A stretch of DNA of 60,785 nt from NCBI GenBank assembly GCA_013306675.1, contig JABLUY010000219.1, positions 1 through 60,785 on the forward strand. Reading direction: 5' to 3'. This DNA comes from Thraustochytrium sp. TN22. Lineage: Eukaryota; Sar; Bigyra; Thraustochytrida; Thraustochytriidae. Both the position numbers and the translations under genes were made by a program. Positions 19,076 to 28,816 of this stretch are shown here, piece after piece; position 1 is the first letter of the stretch; the number at the start of each line of letters is the position of its first letter. Below the pieces are notes generated by a model. It was not told where the DNA came from and ran no database searches. It saw only the letters and a program-made list of their open reading frames with translations.

Positions 19076-22066
19076 ATTCATTCCCCTGCCTTGAAAGGAG
19101 CACGGAGCAAGAACGCGTCGATCGATCTTCTGGCATTGCTGCTTGCACCGCGACCGCTGGGAAATCGACCGAAATCTCGCACCGCCGGCCCGAGTCCATG
19201 GGCTACGCGACTTTCCTTGCCATTGCCACGAGCAGGATCTCGTTTGTGGCGAGACGCAAGCGCACGCAAGCCGCAATCCACGCAGAGCCGCAGCGCACGC
19301 AAACATCATCCCTTGCTGCAAGCCAGAGAAAAGCCTGGCGTCGGTTGATGCGATAAAATCTTGTGCTCCCTCTGTCTGGACGACAAGCATCCTCAACGCG
19401 ATGGTGTGTGGCGGCTTGCCTTGCATGCCATGCTGAGCAGGTAGCTGAGGCGGTTCCGGGCCCGGTCGCTCCGATGTCGCGCACTGAGGTCGCTTTAAGT
19501 GCTAATTCGGCTTGCTACCGTGACGACAGCCCGCGTCACGCGGGCTGACCATCCATGTTGGCCCGCCGCGCTCGAGGCTAGGCAGCCACGATCGAAGCAT
19601 CACCCAAGACTGGCGGTGAGAGCATAGCCTGAGCTAACCATTTTGCACTCACCGGTGGCCTTGGCCATCCTCGCAGGACGGCCTCGCAGGCAGGGCGTTG
19701 ACGAGGCGCCGCTTGCAAGATGAGTAGGATTTGGAGCAAGCACGCGACACCCTGCGTCAAACAGCAGAGAGGTAGCACACACTGCAAAGGTGCTTGCTTG
19801 CTCTCAGATTTGCGCTCTTCGGCTCCTTCGCCAGGCCAGCCAATTTGGACGAAACTTCCGGTCGCCAACTAGAGGCTTCCAACTCATCCGGACAATCTTA
19901 TGTTAGTGCGAGCTCCGGGTTGACGATGGTGTGCTCCGCGTGAGCAATGGTCCACGCCCCCTTTGAAGCTGCGCTCCCAGGCTCCTCCGACGGCGCCCAG
20001 GCGCTCGCAGACCTCGCCGACCTTGCAGAGGCAGAGCCTGCCGAGTCTGCCGAGTCTGCCGAGCCCTGCTCAGCTCGCATGCACGTGGCTCGGCTCGAGC
20101 GCCGCGCTGCAGACTTCCTGGGCGCCGACCTGCCGGTGCCAGTGGCAGGACACGCTCAGGTCGGCGCGCGCCGCGTTGACGAGCCGGAAGTAGCCGAGTG
20201 CCTCGAAGCAGCGACCATGCGGCGTGCACTGCACGTTGCCGGACCGGCGGTGGCTCGCAGGCCAGCTCAGGCTGCGGCTCGCGGCTCGCGGCTCGCGGCT
20301 CGCGGCTCGCGGCTCGAGCGGCGCCGCGCGCCTCGCTGGCCGGAGCTCCGCGCGAGATTTCCCACGCAGACTGGCTGGTCAACGCGACGCCGGGGAGGGC
20401 CGTGATCGAAGTGCCACGGTCTTGTGTGATCGGCCTGGCCGGGCCGGCCACTGATCAGATCACCTCCTCGGCCTAATAGTAAGTGAAAGGCTGTGCGCGC
20501 GCGCTCATTCCGCGCCTCGCAACCCTCGCAACGCACGCAAGGCATCTGATTCACGCTTCTGCGCGCGCGATCAAACGGATGCTGCGCTGTCGACGATTCC
20601 CGGCTGCCGGTGCGCGGGCTGCAGGCCTGCACGGCTGGCCGGCCGGCCGGCCAGCTCAGCGAGCTGCCCGCGGCGCTGCCCTGCAGCCCTGCCAGATGAC
20701 GCCCGCCCGCCCGCCGTGCCTGGCCGCGCCGCGAGCGCAGCGTGTCCACCGTCCTCGCCGCGCAGCACCAACTTGAGCAACGACATCAACCCGGCCGCGG
20801 CGCCGGCCTCCAAGTTGCCCGGCAGCTTCCACCCACGCAGGCTGGCCGTGGTGCCCGGCGCCCTCTCCTTCCAGTACGCGGGCACTGGCAGTCAAATCAG
20901 CGGCGAGTGCGAGTCGGACTTCGTGCGCCGCGCCGCTGTCAAGGTAGTAGTCGTAGTACTGCCAGTACTGGGCGTACCTGGAGTCGGAGGCCTCGAAGAT
21001 GGCCGCAGGCGCCCCAGGCCGGCGGCGCCGCTCTTGACTCGCGCGCCGCCGGCGGGCCGCGAGCGGAGCGCGAGGGGAGCACGGGCGCGGCGCGACCGGC
21101 GCGATGGACGACGCCGCGCGTGTCACGTGACGTACGTTCGACCGGGTCGGAGCTCTGGCTGAGAGGACCCTCGCACGAGGTGGCCCGCGACCTCGCCGGA
21201 GTCGGCGCTCGAGTCGGCGCGGGTGCCGTGGCCGGCGGCGGCGCGGCCAGGGCAGCCCAGGCTACGGCCGACAACGCGCAGGCCGGCGCCACGCCGCGCG
21301 CGATGACGGCCTGCCTGCCGGCCTGCCTGGCCTGCCCCCTCATGGCCGGCATGGGCGCCGCAGGGCAGCGCGGATGCAGCGCGGCGGGACTCGGGCCGGC
21401 GGGCGAGGCGCGGCGCGCGGCTGCCAGGCGAGGCGCGCGCGGCCGGCCTGGGCGCGGCCCGCCCCGCGCAGAGCGAGTCGCGGTCAGTCGTCTTGGAGTT
21501 GAACAACGCGGGCTCGCGTGCGGGAAGGCGCGCGCGGGACAGACGCGCGCGCAGTGCCGCCGGAAGTGGCGCGCGCAGTGGCGGCGCGCGCGCGGCCGCG
21601 AGCGGAGGCCGCCGCCCGCGGGGCGCGCGCGCGGCGCGGCGCCCGGGCGGCGCGCGCGGGCAGGCGGGCAGGCCGCGGCGCGCGAGGAGCGGGGCGCGAG
21701 CCGCGAGGCCGGCGCGGCGGGCAGCGACGGCCGGGTCGAGCGCGAGGCGCGAGGATCCGGGTGGCCGCGAATCGGGCACCGGCGAGTAGACGACTCGAAG
21801 CGGGCCTAGGCGTCGAGCACCGGCCAGCGAATCGGACATGCACGAGCCGGAGGCAGAACCCGAACGAGGGAGAGCTGCCGGTGCTCGCTCCGAAGCGAGA
21901 GCGAGCCCGGGCACGACGCGCGGGGTGCGGTGCGCGGCGGGAGCCGGAGGACGTCGCGGGTCGTGCGCCTGGTCGGCCTGCAGGCCAGCCCCGCGGGCGA
22001 GCTGCCACGGGGCGGACGCGCAGAGCGCGAACGAGGAGAACTGGCAGACACAGACAAAGCGAGAAG
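19076..22066. other. Long intergenic region between the LITAF genes
   Basis: About 3 kb with no gene I can support. From 19.1 to 19.9 kb base composition is more balanced, and all frames are short. From 20 to 22 kb it is GC-rich with artefactual Arg/Ala frames and a GCGGCTCGCGGCTCGCGGCTCG-type repeat (about 20275-20315). A Tyr-rich minus-strand stretch near 20930-20975 is the only protein-like patch. The last few hundred bases should be the LITAF-2 promoter. Confidence 0.5.
19528..19546. other. Short perfect hairpin
   Basis: AGCCCGCG and CGCGGGCT form an 8-bp stem around a 3-base loop. It lies in the non-coding stretch between the two LITAF genes and has no evident associated gene. Confidence 0.4.
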
Positions 22067-22576
22067 ATGCTGCGCGCGGAGCCCATCGCCGTCGCAAAAC
22101 CGGTGCAGGGGGGCTCGCAGGAGGGCTACGTGTACACGGCAGCGCCCGTGGCGCAGCCGCTCGCAAGAGCGAGCGGGCAGGACGACGGCTTCCAGGAACT
22201 GTACCAGCAATACCGGCAACAGCAACTGTTGCAGCCGCAGCAGCAGCAGCAGTCGCAGCAACCGCCGCAGCAGCTGCCGCAGCAGCTGCCGCCAAAACAC
22301 CAAGAGCCGAGGGCCTTGAGGCAGCATGGGTCGTTCGTGATCGCGGACGGCCAAGAGACGGCAACCCAGGTTGAGACCGGGCCGTTGTGCTCGTGTGGCA
22401 CGCACGCCAACGTCAAGACTTCGCGCCAAATGAGCGCAAGCCAGGTCATGTGGTCGGTGGTCCTGCTGCTCATATTTTGGCCGCTCTTCTGGGTCCCGTG
22501 CGTCATCCCAGGCTGCTACCGGGTCGAGCGGAGATGTCAGACTTGCGGTGAGCGCCTGCCCCGCACAGATTTCTGA
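22067..22576 (+). CDS. LITAF-domain membrane protein 2, with CxC first knuckle
   Basis: A 169-residue protein starting at the ATG at 22067 (MLRAEPIAVAKPVQGGSQ). The open frame upstream is Arg/Ala/Gly-rich 5' flank. Residues about 45-85 are a Gln/Pro-rich tract (LLQPQQQQQSQQPPQQ). The LITAF domain has a first cysteine pair written C108-S-C110 instead of the usual CxxC, a hydrophobic segment (VMWSVVLLLIFWPLFWVPCV) and a normal second knuckle CQTC near the C-terminus. Similarity to LITAF-1 is clear in the FWPLxxxPxxIPxCY segment, and both share the short Gln-rich N-terminus. An endosomal membrane role is family inference. The altered knuckle may weaken zinc binding. Confidence 0.88.
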   Translation: MLRAEPIAVAKPVQGGSQEGYVYTAAPVAQPLARASGQDDGFQELYQQYRQQQLLQPQQQQQSQQPPQQLPQQLPPKHQEPRALRQHGSFVIADGQETATQVETGPLCSCGTHANVKTSRQMSASQVMWSVVLLLIFWPLFWVPCVIPGCYRVERRCQTCGERLPRTDF

Positions 22577-22938
22577 CGGCTTGCATGGTGACCGTGACAA
22601 ACAGGCAGACAGACAGAGTCAGAGAATCTCGGACTTTACCCAGCGCGTGAATGGAAATACACACGCGCAGACCGCCCACACAGCAAGAGCTCCATCGCGG
22701 CTTTGCATGCAGCTCGCACGAACAGCGGCCGCCTCCAGTACATTAGCCTAACATGAAAATCATCAACATCAGCTAGTGACGTATTTACCATCCATCCAGC
22801 CGCTGGCTCGGAGCGCTTGATGCGCGTAGCGCATGCTCGAACACCTGGGCGAATGGATCATGGGAGAGAGCCATCGAAATCAAGTTCATGTCAAGTGCTT
22901 TATGCCGAGCTGGGCGCGAAGTAGCTGAGTTGCCCTTG
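22577..22938. other. Intergenic 3' flank of LITAF-2
   Basis: About 360 bases of lower GC content without open frames of note. It is probably the LITAF-2 3' UTR and terminator, grading into the repeat in front of the ASCC2 gene. Confidence 0.5.
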
Positions 22939-23202
22939 CTCGACCTCGACCTCGACCTCACCTCGACCTCGACCTCGACCTCCACCTCGACCTCGACCTC
23001 GACCTCCACCTCGACCTCGACCTCGACCTCGACCTCGACCTCGACCTCCACCTCGACCTCGACCTCCACCTCCACCTCCTCAACCTTGTCCTCCCTCTCG
23101 ACCTCCTCGCACCTCCTCGCACCTCCTCGCCCTCGTCCTCGTCCTTATTCTCGTCCTCGTCCTTATCGTCCTCGTCCTCGTCCTCGTCCTCCTCCGCCTC
23201 CT
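22939..23202. repeat. Imperfect (CTCGAC)n/(CTCCAC)n and CCTCGT repeat
   Basis: A roughly 260-base run of a hexamer, mainly CTCGAC with CTCCAC variants (to about 23085), then CCTCGC and CCTCGT/CCTTAT units. It produces spurious Thr-Ser or Glu-Val dipeptide frames. It ends about 100 bases before the ASCC2 start codon, so it lies in the promoter or 5' UTR of that gene. Confidence 0.85.
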
Positions 23203-23304
23203 TGGTGGCCCGGGTAGCAGCAGAGCTCCACAGGCCAAGACCAAATCAGGAACGCAAAGCTTGGCGGCGGCGGCGGCGGCGGCGGCGAGAGGAGGAGGAG
23301 GAGG

Positions 23305-25650
23305 ATGGCGCTGCGCGGCCGCGCAGAGGCAGCGGCCCGCGCGCACGGGCTGGTGCTGGTGCCGTTCGCGGAGCAGGACAATGACAGCGGCAGCCTGGAT
23401 GCAGTGGCGAGCGAGGCCGGGCTGCGCGGCGGCGAGGAGGCCGACCGCGGCATCGTGGAGGTGTCGCGGCGCGGGCTGGACGTGCTGCTGCGCCTACCGT
23501 TTGTGGACTTTTTCGCGGTGGTGCTGTACAATGAGGAGCTGCGCGAGTTCCTGGACACCTATCTGGAGACGCGACGGCGGCCGTGGGACGAGGAGGCCGC
23601 GCGCCCGCTGCTTGAGGCGGAGCGCGAGCTGGAGCACCTCGTCTTCGCCTGCGTGCACCGCGCGGTGCTGGATGAGGCCGGCCTGCGCGAGCTGCGCGCC
23701 GCGGACGAACAGACGGCAAACACGGTGGGCATGGAGCTCAAGGCGGCCGGCTTTCTCACGGCGCCGCGCGTGCTCGACCTCTGCGTACTCTACGGGCGCC
23801 GCTTCCCTAGCGAGTGCGCGCGCGTGGTGCGCCGCATGCTGGAGCTCAGCGAGGCGCTCGCCGCCGACCTGGCGCGCGCGCTCGCAGGCGTGCGCGATGA
23901 GGTCCTTCCCGTTTTGGTGCGCCAGCTCGCTGAGCACGAGGACGAGGAAGACGGCGCCGGCGGCGCCGGCGGCGCGCCGGGAACAGATGAGGTCGACGTT
24001 GAGGATAGCTCCGCGTACCTGCGCGACGTCATGAACACGCTGGCGGCGGTGGTAGCCTGCCTCGGCCTGCGCGAGGCGAGCCGGTTCTTGGGCGCGGCCT
24101 GGGCGGCGCGCGACCACCTGCTGGCGCTGCTCTCCGGCTACGGGGCCGTGGTGCGTGCGTTGTCGCCAGGGCCGACGCGCCAGCGCGACGCGCTCGTCGA
24201 AGCGCGCCTCGCCGACATCCGCCGCGGCTGGCTCGCGCTCCTGCACATGGCGCTCTGGTACCGCTTCTGGGAGCCGCTGCGCGTCATCCTCGTGGCCGAC
24301 GGCATACCAGACGAGCAGCAGCTCGCGCTCGAGCTGCCCACGCGCACCGACGAGCGCATCGAGGCGCTCCTGGACCTCCTGCTCACCTCGCTGCAGACCG
24401 ATCAGGACCAAGGCGACGACCAATCCGGCTCGCGCGGCGACAGCGACAGTGACGCCGAGACCGCCGCTGTGGCCTGCCTCATCGACTACGACCGCGCCTA
24501 CGACCTGCAGCGCCGCCTCGACCAGCTGGCCGAGGAGGTCTTTGCCATGGACTACGCCGAGCGCATTGAGCACGCCGAGGCCGTCCTGGCCGAGGTTCGC
24601 GAGGCACGCGACCACCTTGACGCAGAGACGGGCGGGCCCGCCTCGCGCAGCGCCGGCGTCTCGCTCGGCTCCCTGCGCCTCAGCAACGCCGACACCGGCG
24701 CCGGCGCGGGCGCCTCGCGCCAGGCCCACGGCGCCGAGCACCGTGCGCGCCAGGCCGAAGCCAAGCGCGCCAAGGACCTCGCCAGCAAGGTGCAGCGCGT
24801 CAAGGACGTCTTGCCAGACCTCGGTACCTTCTACATTGAGCAGCTCCTCGCGGCCAAGGGTGGCCACGTCGAGGGCGCCATTCAGGCCGTCCTGGAGGGC
24901 GACCTGCCGCCGCAGGTCGCCCACCTCGACGCCTCGCTCGAGCGCGCGCCGCTGCGCCCCGTCGACCGCGGGCCGGAGTCCGCCGAGGAGCTCTTTGCGC
25001 AGTTTGACGGCCGGCGCGGTGCCAGGGAGGACCCAGGTGTCGGCGCCAACGCCGGCTACGACGACGATGACGATGATGACGATGCCGAGATGCGCATGCT
25101 CAAGGAGCGCATTCGCGCCGCCGCCGCAGGCTACGATGCCTACGACGACGAGTATGACGACGCCTACGACGACACCGGCTTTGAGGTCGGCGACGACGGC
25201 AACTTAGCCGAGAAGCCCTTCGACGCCGCCACCTGGAAGCCCGGCATGCGCGACATTGACGGCGTCCGCCGCGACGCCAGCGGCAAGGCCATCAAGGAGC
25301 CCGAGGACCCCGGCGTCCAAGACATGCTCAAGCCCAACCTCAACCACCTCGTCGCGCCACCTGCCAGTACCAAGCCCAAGAACCGCCGTCGCGGGCCGCG
25401 CGGCGGCGGCAACGATGGCAGCAATAGTAACAACGCCGGCCCGGCAGATGGCAAGAAGTCAGGGGATGCCAAGGACAACAAGGGCGGCGCCAAGGACGGC
25501 GAGTCCACGAACGGTCCGCCAAGCGCCAAGTCTGTCGCCAATGCTCGTCGCCGCAAGGATCAGCAAAAGGCTCGTGTCGCGAACCACTCTCGCAAGCGCG
25601 GCGCTGCCAAGAAGCAGCAAAAGTCCATGTTCGGTGGCAGCGGCACTTGA
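23305..25650 (+). CDS. ASCC2: ASCC2-like CUE-domain protein (activating signal cointegrator complex)
   Basis: A 781-residue intronless protein, close to the length of human ASCC2. In animals ASCC2 binds K63-linked ubiquitin through a CUE domain and recruits the ASCC3 helicase and ALKBH3 for alkylation repair; the complex also acts in ribosome quality control. The N-terminal half is the helical ASCC3-binding region (VDFFAVVLYNEELREFLDTY; YLRDVMNTLAAVVACLGL). The CUE domain lies at about residues 497-545 (VKDVLPDLGTFYIEQLLAAK, then HVEGAIQAVLEGDLPP). The rest is acidic and disordered (YDDDDDDDDAEMRML; YDAYDDEYDDAYDD), with a basic tail ending RRKDQQKARVANHSRKRGAA. The start follows a purine-rich leader (GAGGAGGAGGAGGATGG). 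Function is from family membership. Confidence 0.9.
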   Translation: MALRGRAEAAARAHGLVLVPFAEQDNDSGSLDAVASEAGLRGGEEADRGIVEVSRRGLDVLLRLPFVDFFAVVLYNEELREFLDTYLETRRRPWDEEAARPLLEAERELEHLVFACVHRAVLDEAGLRELRAADEQTANTVGMELKAAGFLTAPRVLDLCVLYGRRFPSECARVVRRMLELSEALAADLARALAGVRDEVLPVLVRQLAEHEDEEDGAGGAGGAPGTDEVDVEDSSAYLRDVMNTLAAVVACLGLREASRFLGAAWAARDHLLALLSGYGAVVRALSPGPTRQRDALVEARLADIRRGWLALLHMALWYRFWEPLRVILVADGIPDEQQLALELPTRTDERIEALLDLLLTSLQTDQDQGDDQSGSRGDSDSDAETAAVACLIDYDRAYDLQRRLDQLAEEVFAMDYAERIEHAEAVLAEVREARDHLDAETGGPASRSAGVSLGSLRLSNADTGAGAGASRQAHGAEHRARQAEAKRAKDLASKVQRVKDVLPDLGTFYIEQLLAAKGGHVEGAIQAVLEGDLPPQVAHLDASLERAPLRPVDRGPESAEELFAQFDGRRGAREDPGVGANAGYDDDDDDDDAEMRMLKERIRAAAAGYDAYDDEYDDAYDDTGFEVGDDGNLAEKPFDAATWKPGMRDIDGVRRDASGKAIKEPEDPGVQDMLKPNLNHLVAPPASTKPKNRRRGPRGGGNDGSNSNNAGPADGKKSGDAKDNKGGAKDGESTNGPPSAKSVANARRRKDQQKARVANHSRKRGAAKKQQKSMFGGSGT

Positions 25651-26281
25651 CGTTGACTGTGAGTTAGGATTATTTCCAGTTCCATGGTTTGACTGCATCA
25701 TGATCGCGCCGCGAGTGAATGCTCCTCGCTGCCACAAGCTTCCATGCCAAGGTGCATGCTGCCAAGAAGCAGCAAAAAGTCCCGCATCAAGGAGAGGACT
25801 TTCATCAGTGAGACTGGGCTGGCTTGGTGCATCATCATCGTGCCGCGACTGTCGCTGACCCGTCCACGACGTTTCGTCCTTCGCTGGCCACTGTCGAAGA
25901 GCTGAGAGAAATCAAAGACATGACAAGCCGGGCCGGGCCGGCCGCTGCTGCGCTGCCGTGCACGCGCCCATTCTAACCTACGAGGACTGGACCTCGTGCG
26001 CTAGCTAAGAGCTACCTAGCTAGCTTGCTTGCTTGCTTGCTCTGGCAGTGGGCACGTGGCATTGTGGCACTGCATGCCACTGCGTCACACACGAGTGCAC
26101 CACAATGATTGCATCGAGTGTTTGCGCGTTGGGTCGCTGCCCTGGGACATACCTACCGATGCGTCGCGTTGCGCGAAGGCCAGAGCGGCGCGGCAGCCCT
26201 GCAGGCGCGGCTGCAGCCTGCAGCAGTCCGGGATCGCCATTGATTGCAAGGCGCCGAGCACGAGCACGAGCACGAGCACGT

Positions 26282-26312
<31 letters not shown>

Positions 26313-26358
26313 CGGGGGCGGCAGCGGACAGCAGGTGACAGCGCAGCAGGCAGGCAAG
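25651..26358. other. Intergenic ASCC2 / ALDH with CTAGCTAGC, CTTG and CAG repeats
   Basis: About 700 bases. Near 25585-25640 and 25760-25785 a short piece (GCTGCCAAGAAGCAGCAAAA) from the ASCC2 3' end recurs. CTAGCTAGCTTGCTTGCTTGC lies at about 26016-26040, GAGCACGAGCACGAGCAC at about 26257-26280 and a CAG run at about 26283-26310. The frame upstream of the ALDH ATG is open, but its translation is low-complexity. Confidence 0.5.
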
Positions 26359-27978
26359 ATGGCGGCGCCGGACCGCGTGAGCCGCTACGGCAACAGCGGG
26401 CCCGCGGAGCTCAAGGGCGAGGAGGACCTGCAGCCGGAGGACGTGGCGGGCATCGTGGAGGGCCTCAAGAAGACGTACGCGACGGAGAAGACCTTCTCGC
26501 GAGAATGGCGCGTGCAGCAGCTGCGGCAGTTCCAACGCATGATGGATGAGTGCGAGGAGGAGCTCTGCGAAGCCATGTACGCAGACCTGCACAAGTCGCC
26601 GTTCGAGGGCTTTGCGACGGAGCTGGGGCTGATTCGGGCGGAGCTGGAGACGGCGCTGGCCAATCTGGACCAGTGGATGCAGCCCAAAAAGACCAACAAC
26701 TCGGCGCTCAACATCCCGTCCTGGTCCACAACGCAGCGCGACCCGCTCGGCGTCGTGCTCATCATGGGCGCCTGGAACTACCCGATGCAGCTGTCGCTGG
26801 CGCCGCTCGTAGGCGCCATCGCTGGCGGCAACTGCGCCGTGCTCAAGCCCGGCAGCTACGCAGTGAACTCGAGCCACGCGCTGGCGCGCGTTGTGGGCCG
26901 CTACCTGGACCGCGACTGCATCCGCGTCATCGAGGGCAACCGCAACATCACCTCGGCGCTGCTGGAGCAACGCTTCGAGCTCATCTTCTTCACCGGCTCC
27001 GCCTACGTCGGCCGCATCGTCGCCAAGGCCGCGGCCGAGCACCTCACGCCCTGCGTGCTGGAGCTCGGCGGCAAGTCGCCCTGCATCGTGGACCGCTCCG
27101 CCAACCTCGAGCACACCGCCAAGCGCCTCGTCTGGGGCACCTTCGTCAACGGTGGGCAGACCTGCGTGCGCCCCGACTTTTGCATGGTGCACGCCGACGT
27201 CGCCGATGCCTTCTTCAAGCAGCTGCGTAGCACCGTCAAGGAGTTCTACGGCGCCGACGCGCGCACCTCGCCCTACTTTGGCCGCCTCATCAACGACTCC
27301 GCGTTTCGCCGCCTCAACAAGCTCGTTGCCGAGAACGAGGACTACCTCGTGTTCGGCGGCAGCACCAAGGCCGACGAGCGCTACGTGGAGCCCTCCGTGT
27401 TTGACTTCGGCCGCGACATGGCCTCCTTTCGCGCGTCCTCGCTCATGCAGGACGAGCTCTTTGGCCCGCTCCTCCCGTGCTACCGCTACAACGACCTCGA
27501 GGAGGTCATCCACTTCACGCGCAACCTCATCACCGGCAAGCCGCTCGCCTTTTACGCCTACGGCTCCGACGCCGACTTCGTGCGCCAGATCAAGACGCGC
27601 ACCACCTCCGGCGGCCTCTGCATCAACGACAACCTCATGCACCTTGTCAACCACGACTTGCCCTTTGGCGGCGTCGGCCACTCCGGCATGGGCTCCTACC
27701 ACGGCGAGCGCAGCTTCAACTGCTTCACGCACGAGAAGGCCGTCCTCGAGAAGAGCCAGGCGCTTGACCAGGCCTTCTTCCTCAAGCCCTTCCTCCAGGC
27801 CCGCTTCCCGCCCTACACGCCTTTCAAGCAGGCCCTCGTGCGCCTCTTCGGCAACCACCACGTCGAGCACATGGTCAACCTCCCCATCCCGGCGCTCAAG
27901 CTTCTTCTCAAGACCCTCCTAGCCTACCTCGGCCTCCACGCTCTGGGCTTTCAGATCCACTACAACTCGCGCCTCTGA
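26359..27978 (+). CDS. Class-3 (fatty) aldehyde dehydrogenase
   Basis: A 539-residue ALDH3-type NAD(P)-dependent enzyme oxidising aldehydes to acids. Catalytic positions match the family spacing exactly: N140 in MGAWNYPMQ, E235 in LELGGKSP and the nucleophile C269 in NGGQTCVRPDF (95 and 34 residues apart, as in ALDH3). Other signatures are IIFxTGSxxVGRIV-like FFTGSAYVGRIVAKAA and INDNLMHLVNHDLPFGGVGH. The C-terminal 50 residues are hydrophobic and basic (ALKLLLKTLLAYLGLHALGF), resembling the membrane anchor of fatty aldehyde dehydrogenase, so a membrane-associated lipid-aldehyde role is likely. I start at the ATG at 26359 (AAGATGG). An in-frame ATG in the open sequence before it would add low-complexity residues from CAG and GAGCAC repeats. 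Confidence 0.95.
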   Translation: MAAPDRVSRYGNSGPAELKGEEDLQPEDVAGIVEGLKKTYATEKTFSREWRVQQLRQFQRMMDECEEELCEAMYADLHKSPFEGFATELGLIRAELETALANLDQWMQPKKTNNSALNIPSWSTTQRDPLGVVLIMGAWNYPMQLSLAPLVGAIAGGNCAVLKPGSYAVNSSHALARVVGRYLDRDCIRVIEGNRNITSALLEQRFELIFFTGSAYVGRIVAKAAAEHLTPCVLELGGKSPCIVDRSANLEHTAKRLVWGTFVNGGQTCVRPDFCMVHADVADAFFKQLRSTVKEFYGADARTSPYFGRLINDSAFRRLNKLVAENEDYLVFGGSTKADERYVEPSVFDFGRDMASFRASSLMQDELFGPLLPCYRYNDLEEVIHFTRNLITGKPLAFYAYGSDADFVRQIKTRTTSGGLCINDNLMHLVNHDLPFGGVGHSGMGSYHGERSFNCFTHEKAVLEKSQALDQAFFLKPFLQARFPPYTPFKQALVRLFGNHHVEHMVNLPIPALKLLLKTLLAYLGLHALGFQIHYNSRL

Positions 27979-28816
27979 ATAACTTGGATAGTATGGATTG
28001 ATGTGACTCGAACAGTGACTCCCTGCCACTGCCATGATGCATGCACGCCAAGTCAGGCTGAGCAGCTCAGGCCTAGCCGCCACGACCCCATTCTCACCTT
28101 TTCGCTGAGCAGACTTCAAGTTGAGTTACGATTGCTGCGCGGGCAGCAGCCCCCCCCCCGGGCCGGTTGGGCTGTGCATGCGCTCGCCGACGACGACGAG
28201 CGCAACAAGGTGATCCTTAGCCAGAAGCTGGGGCCGACGAAGGCATTCGCGCAGCGATGCGTCTCAGCCCGAAGCCGCAGGCCGACCTAGCCTGGCACGT
28301 ACTGATGTGTCTACACGGGGCGTTGCAGGATAATGCGAGGGCTGCCCTGAAGATGCTTGCCTGTGACTCTTCTCACAGTCCGGACGCATGAAAAGCACAG
28401 ATCGATCTTTGAGTCACGACTCTGGAGTCCACAGCCGCGCACAGAGCACGGAGAACCCTGCACGACTCTTTGGTCGTTGCAGTGCCCCAAAGAAGACCAA
28501 GGCCAGCTCTCGCGTTGCTTTCCCCCGTCATCAACTGAAAGGACGGAAGAGGATTGGCGGACGATCACCGTCTTTTGCCGCAATGCCGCTGCTTTGTGAG
28601 ATTTGACATCGAATCGACTCGCGTTCGACTCGTGCACGACTTGGCTTGTCCCTGTGTGATGCTCTTCAAGTTGTCTGCGCAGCGCGCTCTCTCCACGCGG
28701 TTGGGACGCGCGAGGAGCAGTCCGAGGTTGCTCGGACATTCGAGCGCCACGGAGTGCCCATGCGCGGCCTCGCCCAGGGCAGGCGCCGCCGCCGCAGCGG
28801 GACCACAACCCCCGCC
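27979..28816. other. Intergenic ALDH / GT41
   Basis: About 840 bases with no supported gene. It includes a run of C residues near 28151-28160. It presumably holds the ALDH 3' UTR and the GT41 promoter. Confidence 0.5.

Noticed and set aside
20656-21126. Minus-strand frame with a Tyr-rich patch (YAQYWQYYDYY)
   Set aside because: It looks slightly protein-like, but the flanks are Arg/Ala/Gly nonsense and no start or domain can be defined.
22785-23217. Thr-Ser and Glu-Val dipeptide frames over the hexamer repeat
   Set aside because: They are produced on both strands by the CTCGAC repeat and are not genes.
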